From: Actinobaculum sp. oral taxon 183 str. F0552
GTDB lineage: Bacteria; Actinomycetota; Actinomycetes; Actinomycetales; Actinomycetaceae
Direction of reading: 5' to 3'
DNA length: 64,000 nt
NCBI RefSeq assembly: GCF_000466165.1
Contig: NZ_KE951472.1
Coordinates: 1-64,000, forward strand
Part shown: piece after piece, positions 14,238-23,472 of the stretch
Numbering within the stretch: position 1 is the first letter of the stretch
Layout of the letters: each line of letters begins with the position of its first letter
Program-made: the position numbers and the translations under genes
The notes under the pieces: model-generated
What the model saw: the letters and a program-made list of their open reading frames with translations, nothing else
Database searches by the model: none
What the model was told of the DNA's origin: nothing

Positions 14238-16100
14238 ATGGCACGTGCAGTAGGCATCGACCTCGGCACCACGAACTCTTGCGTTTCCGTCCTGGAGGGC
14301 GGGGAGCCGACCGTCATCGCCAACGCGGAAGGGGCACGGACGACGCCCTCCGTGGTCGGCTTCTCCAAGAACGGAGAAGTCCTGGTCGGCGAAGTCGCCA
14401 AACGGCAGGCCGTCACGAACGTCGACCGGACCGTCTCCTCCGTCAAGCGGCACATGGGGACCGACTGGACCGTCGATATCGACGGAACGAAGTACACCGC
14501 GCAGCAGATCTCGGCCTTCATCCTTCAGAAACTGAAGAAGGACGCGGAAGCCTACCTCGGCGAACCCGTCACGGAGGCGGTTATCACCGTCCCCGCTTAC
14601 TTCAATGACGCTCAGCGTCAGGCGACTAAAGACGCGGGCACCATCGCGGGCCTCAACGTGCAGCGCATCGTCAACGAGCCGACAGCCGCGGCTCTCGCCT
14701 ACGGCCTGGAGAAGGGCAAGGAGGACGAGCTCATCCTCGTCTTCGACCTGGGCGGCGGCACTTTCGACGTCTCCCTCTTGGAGGTGGGCAAGGACGACGA
14801 CGGCTTCTCGACCATCCAGGTGCGCGCCACCTCCGGCGACAACAAACTCGGAGGCGACGACTGGGACGAGCGCATCGTCAACTGGCTCGTCGAGCAGGTC
14901 AAGGCCTCGTCCGGCGTCGACCTCTCGAAGGACAAGATCGCCCTCCAGCGCCTGAAGGAAGCCGCTGAGAAAGCCAAGAAGGAGCTGTCCTCGACGACGT
15001 CGACGAACATCTCCCTCCCGTACATCTCCATGTCGGACTCGGGCCCGATCCACGTCGACGAGACGCTGACCCGAGCGAAGTTCGAGGAGATGGCCAAGGA
15101 CCTCCTCGAGCGCACGAAGGCCCCCTTCCACAACGTCGTCCGCGATTCGGGCATCAAGGTCTCAGACATCGACCACGTTGTGCTCGTCGGCGGTTCGACC
15201 CGCATGCCCGCGGTGACGAACGTCGTCAAGGACCTGACGGGCGGCCGCGAGCCCAACAAGGGCGTCAATCCCGACGAAGTCGTGGCCATCGGCGCGGCTC
15301 TGCAGGCGGGCGTCATCTCCGGCGATCGATCCGACGTGCTGCTCATCGACGTCACGCCGCTCTCCCTCGGCATCGAGACGAGCCTGGGCGGGACCGGCGG
15401 GATCATGACCAAGCTCATCGAGCGCAACACGGCCATCCCGACCAAGCGGAGCGAGACCTTCTCGACCGCGACGGACAACCAGCCGTCTGTGACGATCCAG
15501 GTGTTCCAGGGCGAGCGCGAGTTCACCCGCGACAATAAGCCGCTGGGAACCTTCGACCTGACCGGTATCGCCCCGGCCCCTCGCGGCGTGCCGCAGATCG
15601 AGGTCACGTTCGACATCGACGCCAACGGCATCGTCCACGTCTCCGCGCGCGACAAGGCGACGGGCAAGGAGCAGTCCATGACCATCACCGGCGGTTCGGC
15701 CCTTCCCAAGGAGGAGATCGACCGCATGGTCAAGGAGGCCGAGGAGCACGCCGCCGAGGACACCAAGCGCCGTGAGGAGGCCGAAGTCCGCAACCAGGCC
15801 GAGCAGACCGTCTACTCCGTCGAGCAGCTCCTCAAGGAGAACAAGGACAAACTCCCCGACTCCGTTTCGACCACCGTCAAGGAAGCCGCGGACAAGGTGA
15901 CCGAAGCCCTCAAGGGCGAAGACGTCGAAGCCGTCAAAAAGGCCCTTGACGAACTCAGCGAGAAGTCACAGGAGATCGGCAAGGCCCTCTACGCCTCCGG
16001 TCAGACCGGAACCGCTCAGACGTCATCCGCGAGCGGCGCTTCAGAAGACGTCGTGGACGCCGAGATCGTCGACGACGAGGAGAACAAGGAGAACAAGTGA
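14238..16100 (+). CDS. dnaK: Chaperone DnaK (Hsp70)
   Basis: 620 residues, the usual length. ATP-dependent folding chaperone of the cytoplasm working with GrpE and DnaJ coded next. Start ATG at 14238 follows AAAAGGAGAA. Hsp70 signatures are present: IDLGTTNS near residue 7, [14 protein letters not shown] in the middle of the ATPase domain and [12 protein letters not shown] near residue 315. The substrate-binding domain opens with [11 protein letters not shown], and the tail is acidic (DDEENKENK). First gene of dnaK-grpE-dnaJ-hspR; a HAIR operator lies about 100 bp upstream and a small hairpin lies in the leader. Confidence 0.98.
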   Translation: MARAVGIDLGTTNSCVSVLEGGEPTVIANAEGARTTPSVVGFSKNGEVLVGEVAKRQAVTNVDRTVSSVKRHMGTDWTVDIDGTKYTAQQISAFILQKLKKDAEAYLGEPVTEAVITVPAYFNDAQRQATKDAGTIAGLNVQRIVNEPTAAALAYGLEKGKEDELILVFDLGGGTFDVSLLEVGKDDDGFSTIQVRATSGDNKLGGDDWDERIVNWLVEQVKASSGVDLSKDKIALQRLKEAAEKAKKELSSTTSTNISLPYISMSDSGPIHVDETLTRAKFEEMAKDLLERTKAPFHNVVRDSGIKVSDIDHVVLVGGSTRMPAVTNVVKDLTGGREPNKGVNPDEVVAIGAALQAGVISGDRSDVLLIDVTPLSLGIETSLGGTGGIMTKLIERNTAIPTKRSETFSTATDNQPSVTIQVFQGEREFTRDNKPLGTFDLTGIAPAPRGVPQIEVTFDIDANGIVHVSARDKATGKEQSMTITGGSALPKEEIDRMVKEAEEHAAEDTKRREEAEVRNQAEQTVYSVEQLLKENKDKLPDSVSTTVKEAADKVTEALKGEDVEAVKKALDELSEKSQEIGKALYASGQTGTAQTSSASGASEDVVDAEIVDDEENKENK

Positions 16101-16813
16101 CGGATCCTCAGGCGCATCCCGAGGTCCCCGAGGAAGAGGCGGTCGGGGTCGACGCGGCGTCGACCGCCTCGGTCGGCGATGCCCACGCAGCCGGTGAGGC
16201 GGATGCCCCGGACGTCGACGCGACCGAGGCTGCCGCTGGGCAGGCGGAAGACGCCGCCGCTTCGAAGGACCGAACAGTGAAGAACGAAACCGGAGAAGGC
16301 GGGGATCCGGAGCGATCCGCCGCCGGCGTCCGGAAGGCGGATGCGGGCGATTCGTCTGATCCGCTCAGTGAGGCGATGGCGTCCATCGCCTCACTGGAGG
16401 ATCAGCTTGCCCGGCGCACCGCCGACCTTTACAACGTCGAGCAGGAATACGGAAACTTCGTGCGCCGCTCCAAAGCGGAGGGCGCGGCGCGCCGGGAAGA
16501 GGGAGTCGTCTCCGTGATCACCGCCCTCCTCCCCGTGCTTGACGACGCCGAGCTGGCGCGTCAGCACGGCGACCTGACGGGACCCGTCGGAGCGATCCTC
16601 GACAAGGTGGAGCAGACCCTGCGGTCGGCCTTCGGCGTCGAGCGTTACGGCGCCGAAGGGGACGACTTCGACCCCCAGGTCCACGAGGCGCTCATGCACT
16701 CTTCGTCCGCGGACGTTCAGACGGAGCAGATCGGCACTCTCATCCAGCCGGGGTACCGGATCGGCGAGAAGATCGTCCGAGCGGCGCGCGTCGGAGTCGT
16801 CTCCCCCGAGTAG
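16097..16813 (+). CDS. grpE: Nucleotide exchange factor GrpE
   Basis: 238 residues. Starts at a GTG (16097) that overlaps the dnaK stop by 4 bp, giving translational coupling. The first 95 residues are an acidic, Ala-rich extension, longer than in E. coli but common in actinobacteria. The coiled-coil dimer helix is [32 protein letters not shown], followed by the head with [21 protein letters not shown] and the closing [16 protein letters not shown]. It releases ADP from DnaK and acts as the thermosensor of the cycle. Confidence 0.95.
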   Translation: MTDPQAHPEVPEEEAVGVDAASTASVGDAHAAGEADAPDVDATEAAAGQAEDAAASKDRTVKNETGEGGDPERSAAGVRKADAGDSSDPLSEAMASIASLEDQLARRTADLYNVEQEYGNFVRRSKAEGAARREEGVVSVITALLPVLDDAELARQHGDLTGPVGAILDKVEQTLRSAFGVERYGAEGDDFDPQVHEALMHSSSADVQTEQIGTLIQPGYRIGEKIVRAARVGVVSPE

Positions 16814-16877
16814 CGCATGCGTAGACGAACGGACAGGGATGAGATGCAGATGCACAGGAACGGGGAGGTGAGGCGCG

Positions 16878-17864
16878 ATGGCTAGCCAGGACTGGATGGA
16901 GAAGGATTTCTACAAGGCGCTCGGAGTCTCCAAGGAGGCTACGGACGAGGAGATCAAGAAGGCCTATCGCAAGCTTGCGCGCCAATACCACCCCGATCGC
17001 AATCCGGGCGACAAAGCGGCGGAGGATCGTTTCAAGGAGGTCGGCGAGGCCTACCAGGTGCTGTCCAACGAGGCCGACCGCAAGGAATACGACGCGATTC
17101 GCGCCTTCGGAGCGGGCGGGCCACGGTTCACCGCAGGCAGCGGATCCTCCGCGGAGTTCGAGGACATGTTCGCCTCGATGTTCGGCGGAACTCAGTTCTC
17201 CGGTTCGGAAGGCTCGGGATTCCGCGCAGGCTCGTCCGGCGGTTTCGAGGACATTCTGGGAATGTTCGGTTCCGGAGGCGGGCGAAGCGGTCGGTTCGGC
17301 GGCTTCGGCTCCTCCCGCAGAGCCGTCCGTGGCGAGGACCTGACGGCCGGCATCTCGATTCCGCTGCGTAAGGCGGCGTCGGGCACGACCGTCAAAGTGA
17401 CGACGGCGCGCGGGAAGTCGGTCACGGCGAAGATCCCGGCCGGAGTGACGGACGGGCAGAAAATCCGCATCCCCGGCAAGGGCGGCGAAGGCCTCAACGG
17501 CGGTCCCGACGGCGATATCATCGTCACGGTCAACGTCGAGAAGCATCCCGTCTACGAACTTCGCGGCAAGGACGTGTACGCCGATGTCCCGGTCTCCTTC
17601 CCCGAAGCCTCCCTGGGCGCCACGATCGAGGTTCCCACGCTCGACGGCAAGACCGTGAAGGTGAAGGTCCCCGAGGGATCCTCAACGGGGAAGCTTCTGC
17701 GGATACGCGGCAAGGGCGTCGGCACGGGCGATATGTACGTACGCCTCAAAGTGGCCGTGCCGAAGAGGCTGTCGGACGAAGCCAAGCGCGCCGTCGAACT
17801 CTTCGCTTCGGCGACCAGCGACGCCGACCCGCGCGGCGAGTTCGCGAAGATGGCGAGAAACTGA
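16878..17864 (+). CDS. dnaJ: J-domain co-chaperone, DnaJ without zinc finger
   Basis: 328 residues. The J-domain covers residues 9-74 with the HPD motif at 38-40, which stimulates DnaK. A Gly/Phe/Ser-rich region (about 78-150, FGGTQFSGSEGSGFRAG..., FGSGGGRSGRFGGFGSS) follows, then the two beta C-terminal substrate domains from about 160. None of the four CxxCxGxG zinc motifs is present; the whole protein has no cysteine that I can see. It is thus a type II (CbpA/DnaJB-like) protein in the operon position usual for DnaJ1. Strong ribosome site GGGGAGGTGAGG precedes the ATG. Confidence 0.93.
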   Translation: MASQDWMEKDFYKALGVSKEATDEEIKKAYRKLARQYHPDRNPGDKAAEDRFKEVGEAYQVLSNEADRKEYDAIRAFGAGGPRFTAGSGSSAEFEDMFASMFGGTQFSGSEGSGFRAGSSGGFEDILGMFGSGGGRSGRFGGFGSSRRAVRGEDLTAGISIPLRKAASGTTVKVTTARGKSVTAKIPAGVTDGQKIRIPGKGGEGLNGGPDGDIIVTVNVEKHPVYELRGKDVYADVPVSFPEASLGATIEVPTLDGKTVKVKVPEGSSTGKLLRIRGKGVGTGDMYVRLKVAVPKRLSDEAKRAVELFASATSDADPRGEFAKMARN

Positions 17865-17865
17865 C

Positions 17866-18360
17866 ATGCCAGGGCGAGACGCGGCGGTTCTCACCGTTTC
17901 GGTGGCCGCACAGCTGTCCGGGATGCACCCCCAGACGGTCAGGCAGTATGACCGTCTGGGGCTCGTTCGCGCTCGCCGGACCCGTGGGGGAGGCCGCAGG
18001 TATTCCCTGGACGACGTCGACAGGCTTCTGGAGATCCAGCGGCTGTCGCAGCGGGAGGGGATCAATCTCGCGGGCATCGCCCAGATCATCGAGCTCCAAG
18101 ACGAGAACGCGAGGTTGCGCGAACAAGTGGACAGCCTGTCGAGGCAGCTCGCCGCCGCCAGGGAGGCAGCTGAGCGTCAGCGCCTGTTGGACGAGCGGGT
18201 CTTCGCCGCCAGGGCTGACGGAACTGTCCTGGTTATGACGAGAGACGAACTGCGGTCTCGTCCGACGTCTGAAGAGACGGAGCTGGCGGACGAGGAAGCC
18301 GAGTGGTTCGAGCGGCAGAGCGAGGCGAAATCGGCGATCGTCGTGTGGCGGCCGCGCTGA
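17866..18360 (+). CDS. hspR: Heat-shock repressor HspR (MerR family)
   Basis: 164 residues. The N-terminal HTH and wing are LTVSVAAQLSGMHPQTVRQYDRLGLVRARRTRGGGRRYSLDDVDRLLEIQRLSQ, the HspR form of the MerR fold. A coiled coil follows (IIELQDENARLREQVDSLSRQLAAAREAAERQRLLDERVF). It binds the HAIR site before dnaK with DnaK as co-repressor, as established for Streptomyces. It starts 1 bp after the dnaJ stop. The tail of about 45 residues ending SAIVVWRPR is acidic then basic, as in other actinobacterial members. Confidence 0.95.
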   Translation: MPGRDAAVLTVSVAAQLSGMHPQTVRQYDRLGLVRARRTRGGGRRYSLDDVDRLLEIQRLSQREGINLAGIAQIIELQDENARLREQVDSLSRQLAAAREAAERQRLLDERVFAARADGTVLVMTRDELRSRPTSEETELADEEAEWFERQSEAKSAIVVWRPR

Positions 18361-18416
18361 GCGGAAGTCGCCGTTCGACGACCGGCCGAAAGCGCCTCCG
18401 CCCCCGGCCGTCCGCG

Positions 18417-19613
18417 TCATCTCTCCCAGTGGAAGGCCGTCTCACCGCCGCACATGACCGTGGACGAGCACTGTGGTTCGAGTGCGAGCCTGACGCGCAG
18501 GTCCTGATCCGGAGCGTCGCCGCTCACCCTGTACTCGATCCACGCGTTTTCCTTGGCGATCACTTTCAGACGGCCCTTCGACAACCACGGATTGCGGCGT
18601 CGCAGGCCGATGAGCCGCTGATAGATCCGATACATCCATTCGCCCGCGGGAGACAGCTCCGCCGGGGAAGCCGGCAACGGCGGGCGCAGCTCGTCGTCGG
18701 CGTGCAGGCCTTCGAGTTTCCGGCCCTGGAAAGCCTGTTCGTCGCCGTAGTAGACGGAGGGCATGCCGGGCAGCGTGAAGAGGGCCGTGGCGGCCAGGAC
18801 GGCGCCGTCGTCGCCCACTTCGCTCGCGATCCGGGTGACGTCGTGATTCCCGATGAACGTCTGCGGCACGAAACCTCGGCACATCCCGGCGTGCCGGTCG
18901 AGCGCCCAGGCGAGCTCCCAGAAATTGCGGTCCTTGATCGAACTCCACGTGCCCTTCCACAGCTCGTATTGAGTGACGGTGTCCAGGCCGCTGGCCTCGA
19001 CGAAGCCGGAGTAGTCCCCGTGGATCATCTCGCCTAGGAAGAGGACTCCGGGGAATTCACGGCGCACCCGCCCGGTGACCTCCCGCCAGAATTCCGGAGG
19101 CACCTCGTAGGCGACGTCGAGCCGCCACCCTGCGATGCCTCTGCGCAACCAGTGGAGCATGACTTCGGCTACCAGGTCGGCCACCTCGGAGTTGGAGTGG
19201 TCGAGGGCCGTGAGGCCGCCGTGCCCTTCCCATGAGCGGATGGCGCCGTCCTCGCCGCGGCGGGAGAGCCTGGCGGCGTCGGGGTGACTCGCCGCCACGT
19301 GGTTGAAGACTCCGTCGAGCAGGATGTTCAGGCCGCGCGCGCGGCATTCGGCCACGAGACGGTCGAAATCGTCCGCGTCGCCCAGGCGGGGATCGATGGC
19401 GAAGTGATCGAGCGTGTCGTACCCGTGGGAGACGGAGTCGAAGATGGGGCCGAGTAGAAGCCCTGAGCACCCCAGTTCGATCGCGTAGTCGAGCCAGGCG
19501 TCCAATCTTCTGAGACGGTGGCTGCTTTCGCTCCCGTTCCGCTCGTGGATCGGGGCGCCGAGGGCGCCGAGGGGGTAGACGTGCCACCAGATGGCGTCGT
19601 CGAGAAGAGACAC
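18417..19613 (-). CDS. Alpha-amylase family (GH13) glycoside hydrolase
   Basis: 398 residues, short for the family, with the (beta/alpha)8 barrel nearly complete and a very small C-terminal domain. Conserved regions are visible: region I LLDGVFNHV (99-107), region II GWRLDVAYE with nucleophile D166, region III FLGEMIHGD with acid/base E195, region IV FIGNHD with D258. No signal peptide, so it acts on maltooligosaccharides or glycogen-derived sugars inside the cell. GTG start at 19613 follows AGGAGG-ATCC. Divergent from a TetR gene with palindromic operators between them, so that regulator probably controls it. Confidence 0.88.
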   Translation of the reverse strand: MSLLDDAIWWHVYPLGALGAPIHERNGSESSHRLRRLDAWLDYAIELGCSGLLLGPIFDSVSHGYDTLDHFAIDPRLGDADDFDRLVAECRARGLNILLDGVFNHVAASHPDAARLSRRGEDGAIRSWEGHGGLTALDHSNSEVADLVAEVMLHWLRRGIAGWRLDVAYEVPPEFWREVTGRVRREFPGVLFLGEMIHGDYSGFVEASGLDTVTQYELWKGTWSSIKDRNFWELAWALDRHAGMCRGFVPQTFIGNHDVTRIASEVGDDGAVLAATALFTLPGMPSVYYGDEQAFQGRKLEGLHADDELRPPLPASPAELSPAGEWMYRIYQRLIGLRRRNPWLSKGRLKVIAKENAWIEYRVSGDAPDQDLRVRLALEPQCSSTVMCGGETAFHWER

Positions 19614-19621
19614 GGATCCTC

Positions 19622-19665
19622 CTATTGAGTCAGTATCAACAGCGCTATTGAGTTTAACTCAATAG
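19622..19665. promoter_or_regulatory. TetR operator between the GH13 and TetR genes
   Basis: A perfect palindrome CTATTGAGT-TTA-ACTCAATAG occupies 19645-19665, and the same half-site CTATTGAGT occurs again at 19622-19630, 23 bp upstream (about two helical turns). The right part overlaps where the promoter of the TetR gene must lie, and the left half-site abuts the ribosome site of the GH13 gene. This placement fits repression of both genes by the TetR product. Confidence 0.75.
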
Positions 19666-19682
19666 GGGTTAGGATGGGAAGT

Positions 19683-20306
19683 ATGAACCCTGAGAGTCGC
19701 CGCAAGCGCAAGCGGATTCCGCAGCGGCGCCGGATGAGCGCCGAGGATCGGCGCCAGGTGATTCTCGGGGCCGCGGGCGAGGAGTTCGCGCAAACGAACT
19801 ACGCGAGTGCCACGATGGCCGGCATAGCCGAAAGGGCTCAGACCTCCCAGGCGCTGGTCTTCCACTACTTCGGTTCGAAGGCCGAACTGTACGCCGCCGT
19901 GGTACGGGAGACCATCGGCGTCCTGGCCCGGGCCCAGCGCCGGGCGATCGCCGATCTCGGCCAGGTTGGCGCACGAGAGCGGGTGAAGGTGTCGCTTCTC
20001 GTCTACCTCGATCACATTGCGGGGCACCCCGATGCATGGGCGGTGCCTCTGCGCGGGGGAGACGAGCCTCCCGAGGCTCTGGGCGTCCGGGAACGGGCCA
20101 GGAAAGCCTACGTTCGCGAACTCTCGGAGCTCCTGGGAATCGGCGAATGGAAGCGGCACGGATACGCTGTGCGGGGCTATTTCGGGTTCCTCGACGCGGC
20201 CTGTTTGGCGTGGGTGGAGGCCGGTTGTCCCGCCGACGACCGGCATCTCCTCATCGACGCCGCCCTCGGCGCTCTGGAGGGGGCTTTGGGCGATTGGGGC
20301 GGTTGA
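19683..20306 (+). CDS. TetR-family regulator, probable repressor of the GH13 gene
   Basis: 207 residues if the ATG at 19683 is used; a TAGGAT -10 element at 19670-19675 puts the transcription start at or next to this codon, so the ATG at 19674, which overlaps the -10, is unlikely. Basic N-terminus (ESRRKRKRIPQRRRMSAEDRR) then the TetR HTH: QVILGAAGEEFAQTNYASATMAGIAERAQTSQALVFHYFGSKAELYAAVV. The ligand domain contains several Tyr/Trp residues (YAVRGYFGFLDAACLAWVEAG). A sugar or maltodextrin ligand is possible given the neighbour, but that is inference. Confidence 0.85.
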   Translation: MNPESRRKRKRIPQRRRMSAEDRRQVILGAAGEEFAQTNYASATMAGIAERAQTSQALVFHYFGSKAELYAAVVRETIGVLARAQRRAIADLGQVGARERVKVSLLVYLDHIAGHPDAWAVPLRGGDEPPEALGVRERARKAYVRELSELLGIGEWKRHGYAVRGYFGFLDAACLAWVEAGCPADDRHLLIDAALGALEGALGDWGG

Positions 20307-20329
20307 CAGCTCCCGTGCCCCAGGCGATT

Positions 20330-20998
20330 CTAGGCTTCCAGATCCTCGACGGTCCGATCGATGACGCTCTGGATGAGATCCCCGTACATTCGAATCGCCT
20401 GAGCCGAGCTCAGGGAGGTGGCGGCCTTCAGCCGGAGTGCATACCGAGTCAGGACCATCCCGGAGACAATGGCCTGGACTTGGGCCAGAGCCTCTAGTTT
20501 GGCAGCCGTACGTCCGGGGAAGAAGAGGTCGAAAGCGCGCCCCATCTGCCGTTCGACGACGCTTCCGTAGAGCTGGATGGTACCAGGGGCGTCGAGGAAC
20601 GAGTTGAGGATGCCCTCGCCGGTGGAGGATTCCCAGATTCTGACGATGAGGGACGCGAGCCGCCGTCCGAGGGCCGAAGTGCCCAGCTCCGTGGCGTGCT
20701 TGAAGACCTTGTCCGGGTCGATGCCGATCTCCATGGACGCGAAAAAGAGGTTTTCCTTCGATGAGAAGTAGTGGTGGACGAGGGCCGGATCGACTTCAGC
20801 CTCCCGGGCTACCGCACGTAGGGAGGTTCTGTGGAAGCCGTCGCGCAGAAAGAGGCGCGAAGCCACATGCGCGATGTGGCTTCGCGTATCGGGGTTCCCC
20901 GGGCGGCGCCCCCTGTGAGGGCGATTGCGCGTGGGAGATTCGACGTTGCGCGGCGTTCCGCCATCGGAGGCGGGGTCGTCCGCCGGGAGGGCGGTCAC
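20330..20998 (-). CDS. TetR-family regulator of the adjacent ABC exporter
   Basis: 222 residues from the GTG at 20998, which overlaps the permease stop by 4 bp and has AGGAGG five bases upstream. HTH: RSHIAHVASRLFLRDGFHRTSLRAVAREAEVDPALVHHYFSSKENLFFASME. The C-terminal domain (TRYALRLKAATSLSSAQAIRMYGDLIQSVIDRTVEDL) is typical of regulators that sense hydrophobic drugs or metabolites. It is last in an ATPase-permease-TetR operon, an arrangement in which the regulator normally represses its own exporter. Confidence 0.88.
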   Translation of the reverse strand: MTALPADDPASDGGTPRNVESPTRNRPHRGRRPGNPDTRSHIAHVASRLFLRDGFHRTSLRAVAREAEVDPALVHHYFSSKENLFFASMEIGIDPDKVFKHATELGTSALGRRLASLIVRIWESSTGEGILNSFLDAPGTIQLYGSVVERQMGRAFDLFFPGRTAAKLEALAQVQAIVSGMVLTRYALRLKAATSLSSAQAIRMYGDLIQSVIDRTVEDLEA

Positions 20999-21729
20999 GG
21001 CGTCCTCCTGCGGAGAGTGCGTGACGCCAATGCCAGAGCCAGTGCGGTGCATCCCACGACGATCCCCAAGCTCGACCAATAGTGCGAGGTCAGATTCGAG
21101 TGCTGAGCGACTTCTTCCAAGGCGTCCACAGACCACGACAGAGGCATCGCATTCGACAGCTGGTGAAGCCACTCGGCCATCTCGTCCCGCTCGCCCAGGA
21201 GCCCGCACAGCAGAACCTGCGGCACGATGATCGCGGGGGTCAGCTGCACCGCCTGGAACTCGTTGCGGGAGACGGCCGAGGCCAGGAGCCCCAGCGCGAT
21301 CCCCAGGACGGCGGTGATGAAGGAGACCAGCAGGACGGCGAAGATGCTTCCCGTCAGGCGCATGTCCAGCGCCCAGTAGCAGAAGAGCGTGGTGAACGCC
21401 GACTGCACGAGGGCGAAGACGCCGTAGGCCAGGGTGTAGCCCAGGATGATGTCGGCCCTGTGTATCGGGGAGGCCATGAGGCTTTCCAGCGTTCCCGAAG
21501 TGCGTTCGCGCACAGTTGCCACCGCAGTCAGGAGGAACATGATAAACAGCGGGAAGACGGCAAGGATGGACAGTTCGATATGGGAGACCAGCGGCTCGGC
21601 TCCGGCGAAGATCTCGTGGAGGAGCGTGACGAGCACGATGGGGACCAAGGTGACGAGGGCGACGGAGCGCGGATCGTGCCGGAGTTGGCGTAGAACTCGA
21701 CCCGCGATGGCGAATGTCAGCCGGCTCAT
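20995..21729 (-). CDS. ABC-2 type exporter permease
   Basis: 244 residues, about six membrane helices: roughly 25-45, 52-72, 100-125, 133-155, 163-182 and 222-240. The segment RERTSGTLESLMASPIHRADIILGYTLAYG is the ABC-2 signature loop between helices 2 and 3. It forms a membrane exporter with the ATPase coded just upstream (overlap 4 bp) and is coupled to the following TetR gene. Substrate probably a drug, lipid or peptide; sequence does not say. Confidence 0.9.
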   Translation of the reverse strand: MSRLTFAIAGRVLRQLRHDPRSVALVTLVPIVLVTLLHEIFAGAEPLVSHIELSILAVFPLFIMFLLTAVATVRERTSGTLESLMASPIHRADIILGYTLAYGVFALVQSAFTTLFCYWALDMRLTGSIFAVLLVSFITAVLGIALGLLASAVSRNEFQAVQLTPAIIVPQVLLCGLLGERDEMAEWLHQLSNAMPLSWSVDALEEVAQHSNLTSHYWSSLGIVVGCTALALALASRTLRRRTP

Positions 21730-22442
21730 GCTGCATGCTCCTTGATGAGATTGAGGAAGGCGGTGTCGAGGTCCTCGACTCCCGTGCGCTTGCGGATATC
21801 GTCGGGGCTGCCTGTGGCGAGTATCTCACCGTGGCGGATGAGCAGCAGTTTGTCGCAGCGGGCGGCCTCGTCCATGACGTGGGAGGAGACGAGGATCGTT
21901 GTGCCCGCTGCCGCTCGCTCTCGCAGAAAGTCCCAGATCTCCTCCCGCAGCACCGGGTCGAGCCCGACGGTGGGCTCGTCCAGGAGAAGCACGGGAGGAT
22001 TGCCGACGAGTGCGCAGGCGAGGGCGACGCGAGAGGTCTGCCCGCCGGAGAGCCGTCCCGCCGGCTGGCCGGCCAGTGAGGCGAGATGAAGGTGCTCGAT
22101 GACGGACTCGGCCTCGCCGCGCTCGGCCCCCGAGATGCGCGCCCAGTATGCGACGTTCTCGCGCACTGACAGGTCGGTGTATACCGAGGATGCCTGCGTC
22201 ATGTATCCCAGACATCGTGCTGCGGCTCGGGTCCCGGCGGGATACCCGAGTATCTTCACAGTTCCCGAGTCGATGCGCTGAACTCCGGCGATCGAGCGGA
22301 TGAGTGTGGACTTCCCCGAACCCGACGGGCCGAGAAGGCCCGTGACGGTTCCGGAGTCCAGCTGCGTGGACAGGCCCGGAAGCACGAGACGCCCTCCCCG
22401 GCTCACCCGCAAGTCGCGAACCTGGACTGGTGCTGTGTTCAT
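21726..22442 (-). CDS. ABC exporter ATP-binding protein
   Basis: 238 residues. Walker A LLGPSGSGKSTLIRSI, Q-loop in YMTQASSVYTDLSV, signature LSGGQTSRVALACALV, Walker B PPVLLLDEPTVGLD and H-loop LVSSHVMDEA are all intact. The class is the drug/daunorubicin-type exporter ATPase (DrrA/CcmA-like). It is the first gene of the three-gene exporter operon. The start at 22442 lies just beyond a 1-kb gene-free region that should carry its promoter. Confidence 0.92.
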   Translation of the reverse strand: MNTAPVQVRDLRVSRGGRLVLPGLSTQLDSGTVTGLLGPSGSGKSTLIRSIAGVQRIDSGTVKILGYPAGTRAAARCLGYMTQASSVYTDLSVRENVAYWARISGAERGEAESVIEHLHLASLAGQPAGRLSGGQTSRVALACALVGNPPVLLLDEPTVGLDPVLREEIWDFLRERAAAGTTILVSSHVMDEAARCDKLLLIRHGEILATGSPDDIRKRTGVEDLDTAFLNLIKEHAA

Positions 22443-22849
22443 GGCTTCAGACTAGGTGCGTTCGCGGCTGCGGACAAGGAATGGTGAATTAATGCAAAGG
22501 CTTCACCATCGCTATTTCATGGGGAAAACGGGATGAACGGAGACGGCGTTCACCACAGTGATGAATTACCGGAGATGCCGTCGGCACCGATAGGCGGCGA
22601 GTATGGGGGATACTACCCATATGCGGACGATGAATTCCTTCCTTTAGGGGATGTAACCTCGTCTCATGGCGGAAAGGTGTTCCTCTGACGTCAAGCGCGG
22701 TTGCGGCAAGGATTGCCGTCGACTTCGGGGAGCATCTGTCTGCACGGCTACCCGCGGGAGCGTGAACCGTTGGGCGTGTTTCCGCTTGCCGGTGCCTGTC
22801 GCCAATGCGTGAATGGCACACCCCCCGAGGCACCGGCTTCGAAGAATAA

Positions 22850-22884
22850 GGAATCGGTGCGAACCCCCCGTTCGCACCGATTCC
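22850..22884. repeat. 15-bp perfect inverted repeat (hairpin 1)
   Basis: Arms 22850-22864 and 22870-22884 are perfectly complementary, with a CCCCC (or GGGGG) loop. This hairpin is followed 2 bases later by a second. Confidence 0.8.
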
Positions 22885-22886
22885 CT

Positions 22887-22905
22887 TCGCGCGGTAAACG
22901 CGCGA
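22887..22905. repeat. 7-bp perfect inverted repeat (hairpin 2)
   Basis: Arms TCGCGCG (22887-22893) and CGCGCGA (22899-22905) with a 5-base loop GTAAA. Lies directly after hairpin 1. Confidence 0.7.
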
Positions 22906-23472
22906 TCCCAATCTCTGTCTTCTCGATTGCGCATGTGTTGAGGTTGGGTTGAGGTGAGCGTGTGGGTTCCGGATTCAGAACCTTTCGCTGCTCTAGGAAT
23001 AACCTTAGGGCTGGAAGGTTTCGAGCGCACTCCCCCTGCGGGATGATTTCCCGAGCTTGTGCAGGATTCTGTGGGCTACCCTTGACTTGGCCTGGAGATA
23101 GACCCGCCTTGGCCCGCAGTCAGAGCCGCCCCGCGTACCGCGCTCAGTTGGGCGCGGGCGGCTACGCTGATCTCAGGCAGGCCGTGAATCGGTATTCGGT
23201 TCGGGGCTGCGTGAGCGAGGGCGGCTATCGGCTTCTTCCCCGCGCTACCGGACTGGGCGCGTTCCAAAAGAACCAAGGTCGTGCTTCCGCAACGGCCCGC
23301 CAGCGCCTAACATGGGTAGTGCCATTTTGATGCGCCGGTCATCGCCGCAACGCTCACCCAGCTGCCGGAACGATGTTCCCTTCGCTGCCGAAACGAGAGC
23401 GTTTCCGGCGCTCGGAACGACGATTGCCCGGCGCAGGCCTGAAATGCTGCCGAAAGGGCAGCAGGAAGAGGA

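Larger units (their letters stand above)
22443..23472. other. 1,030-bp gene-free region with tandem hairpins
   Basis: No reading frame on either strand has convincing codon use, a ribosome site or a family pattern. It contains two strong neighbouring hairpins (22850-22905). I checked for signs of tmRNA, SRP RNA and RNase P RNA and did not see them. It separates two divergent genes, so both promoters lie in it. An unannotated small RNA or a decayed gene is possible. Confidence 0.5.

Noticed and set aside
14010-15131. Long open frame opposite dnaK (and others opposite purB, thiP and copA)
   Set aside because: They mirror highly conserved genes on the other strand, have no ribosome sites, and arise from the codon bias of GC-rich DNA.
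22962-23330. 122-codon plus-strand frame in the 1-kb gap
   Set aside because: Poor amino-acid make-up (Arg/Gln/Cys-rich), no ribosome site, and a hairpin-rich setting.
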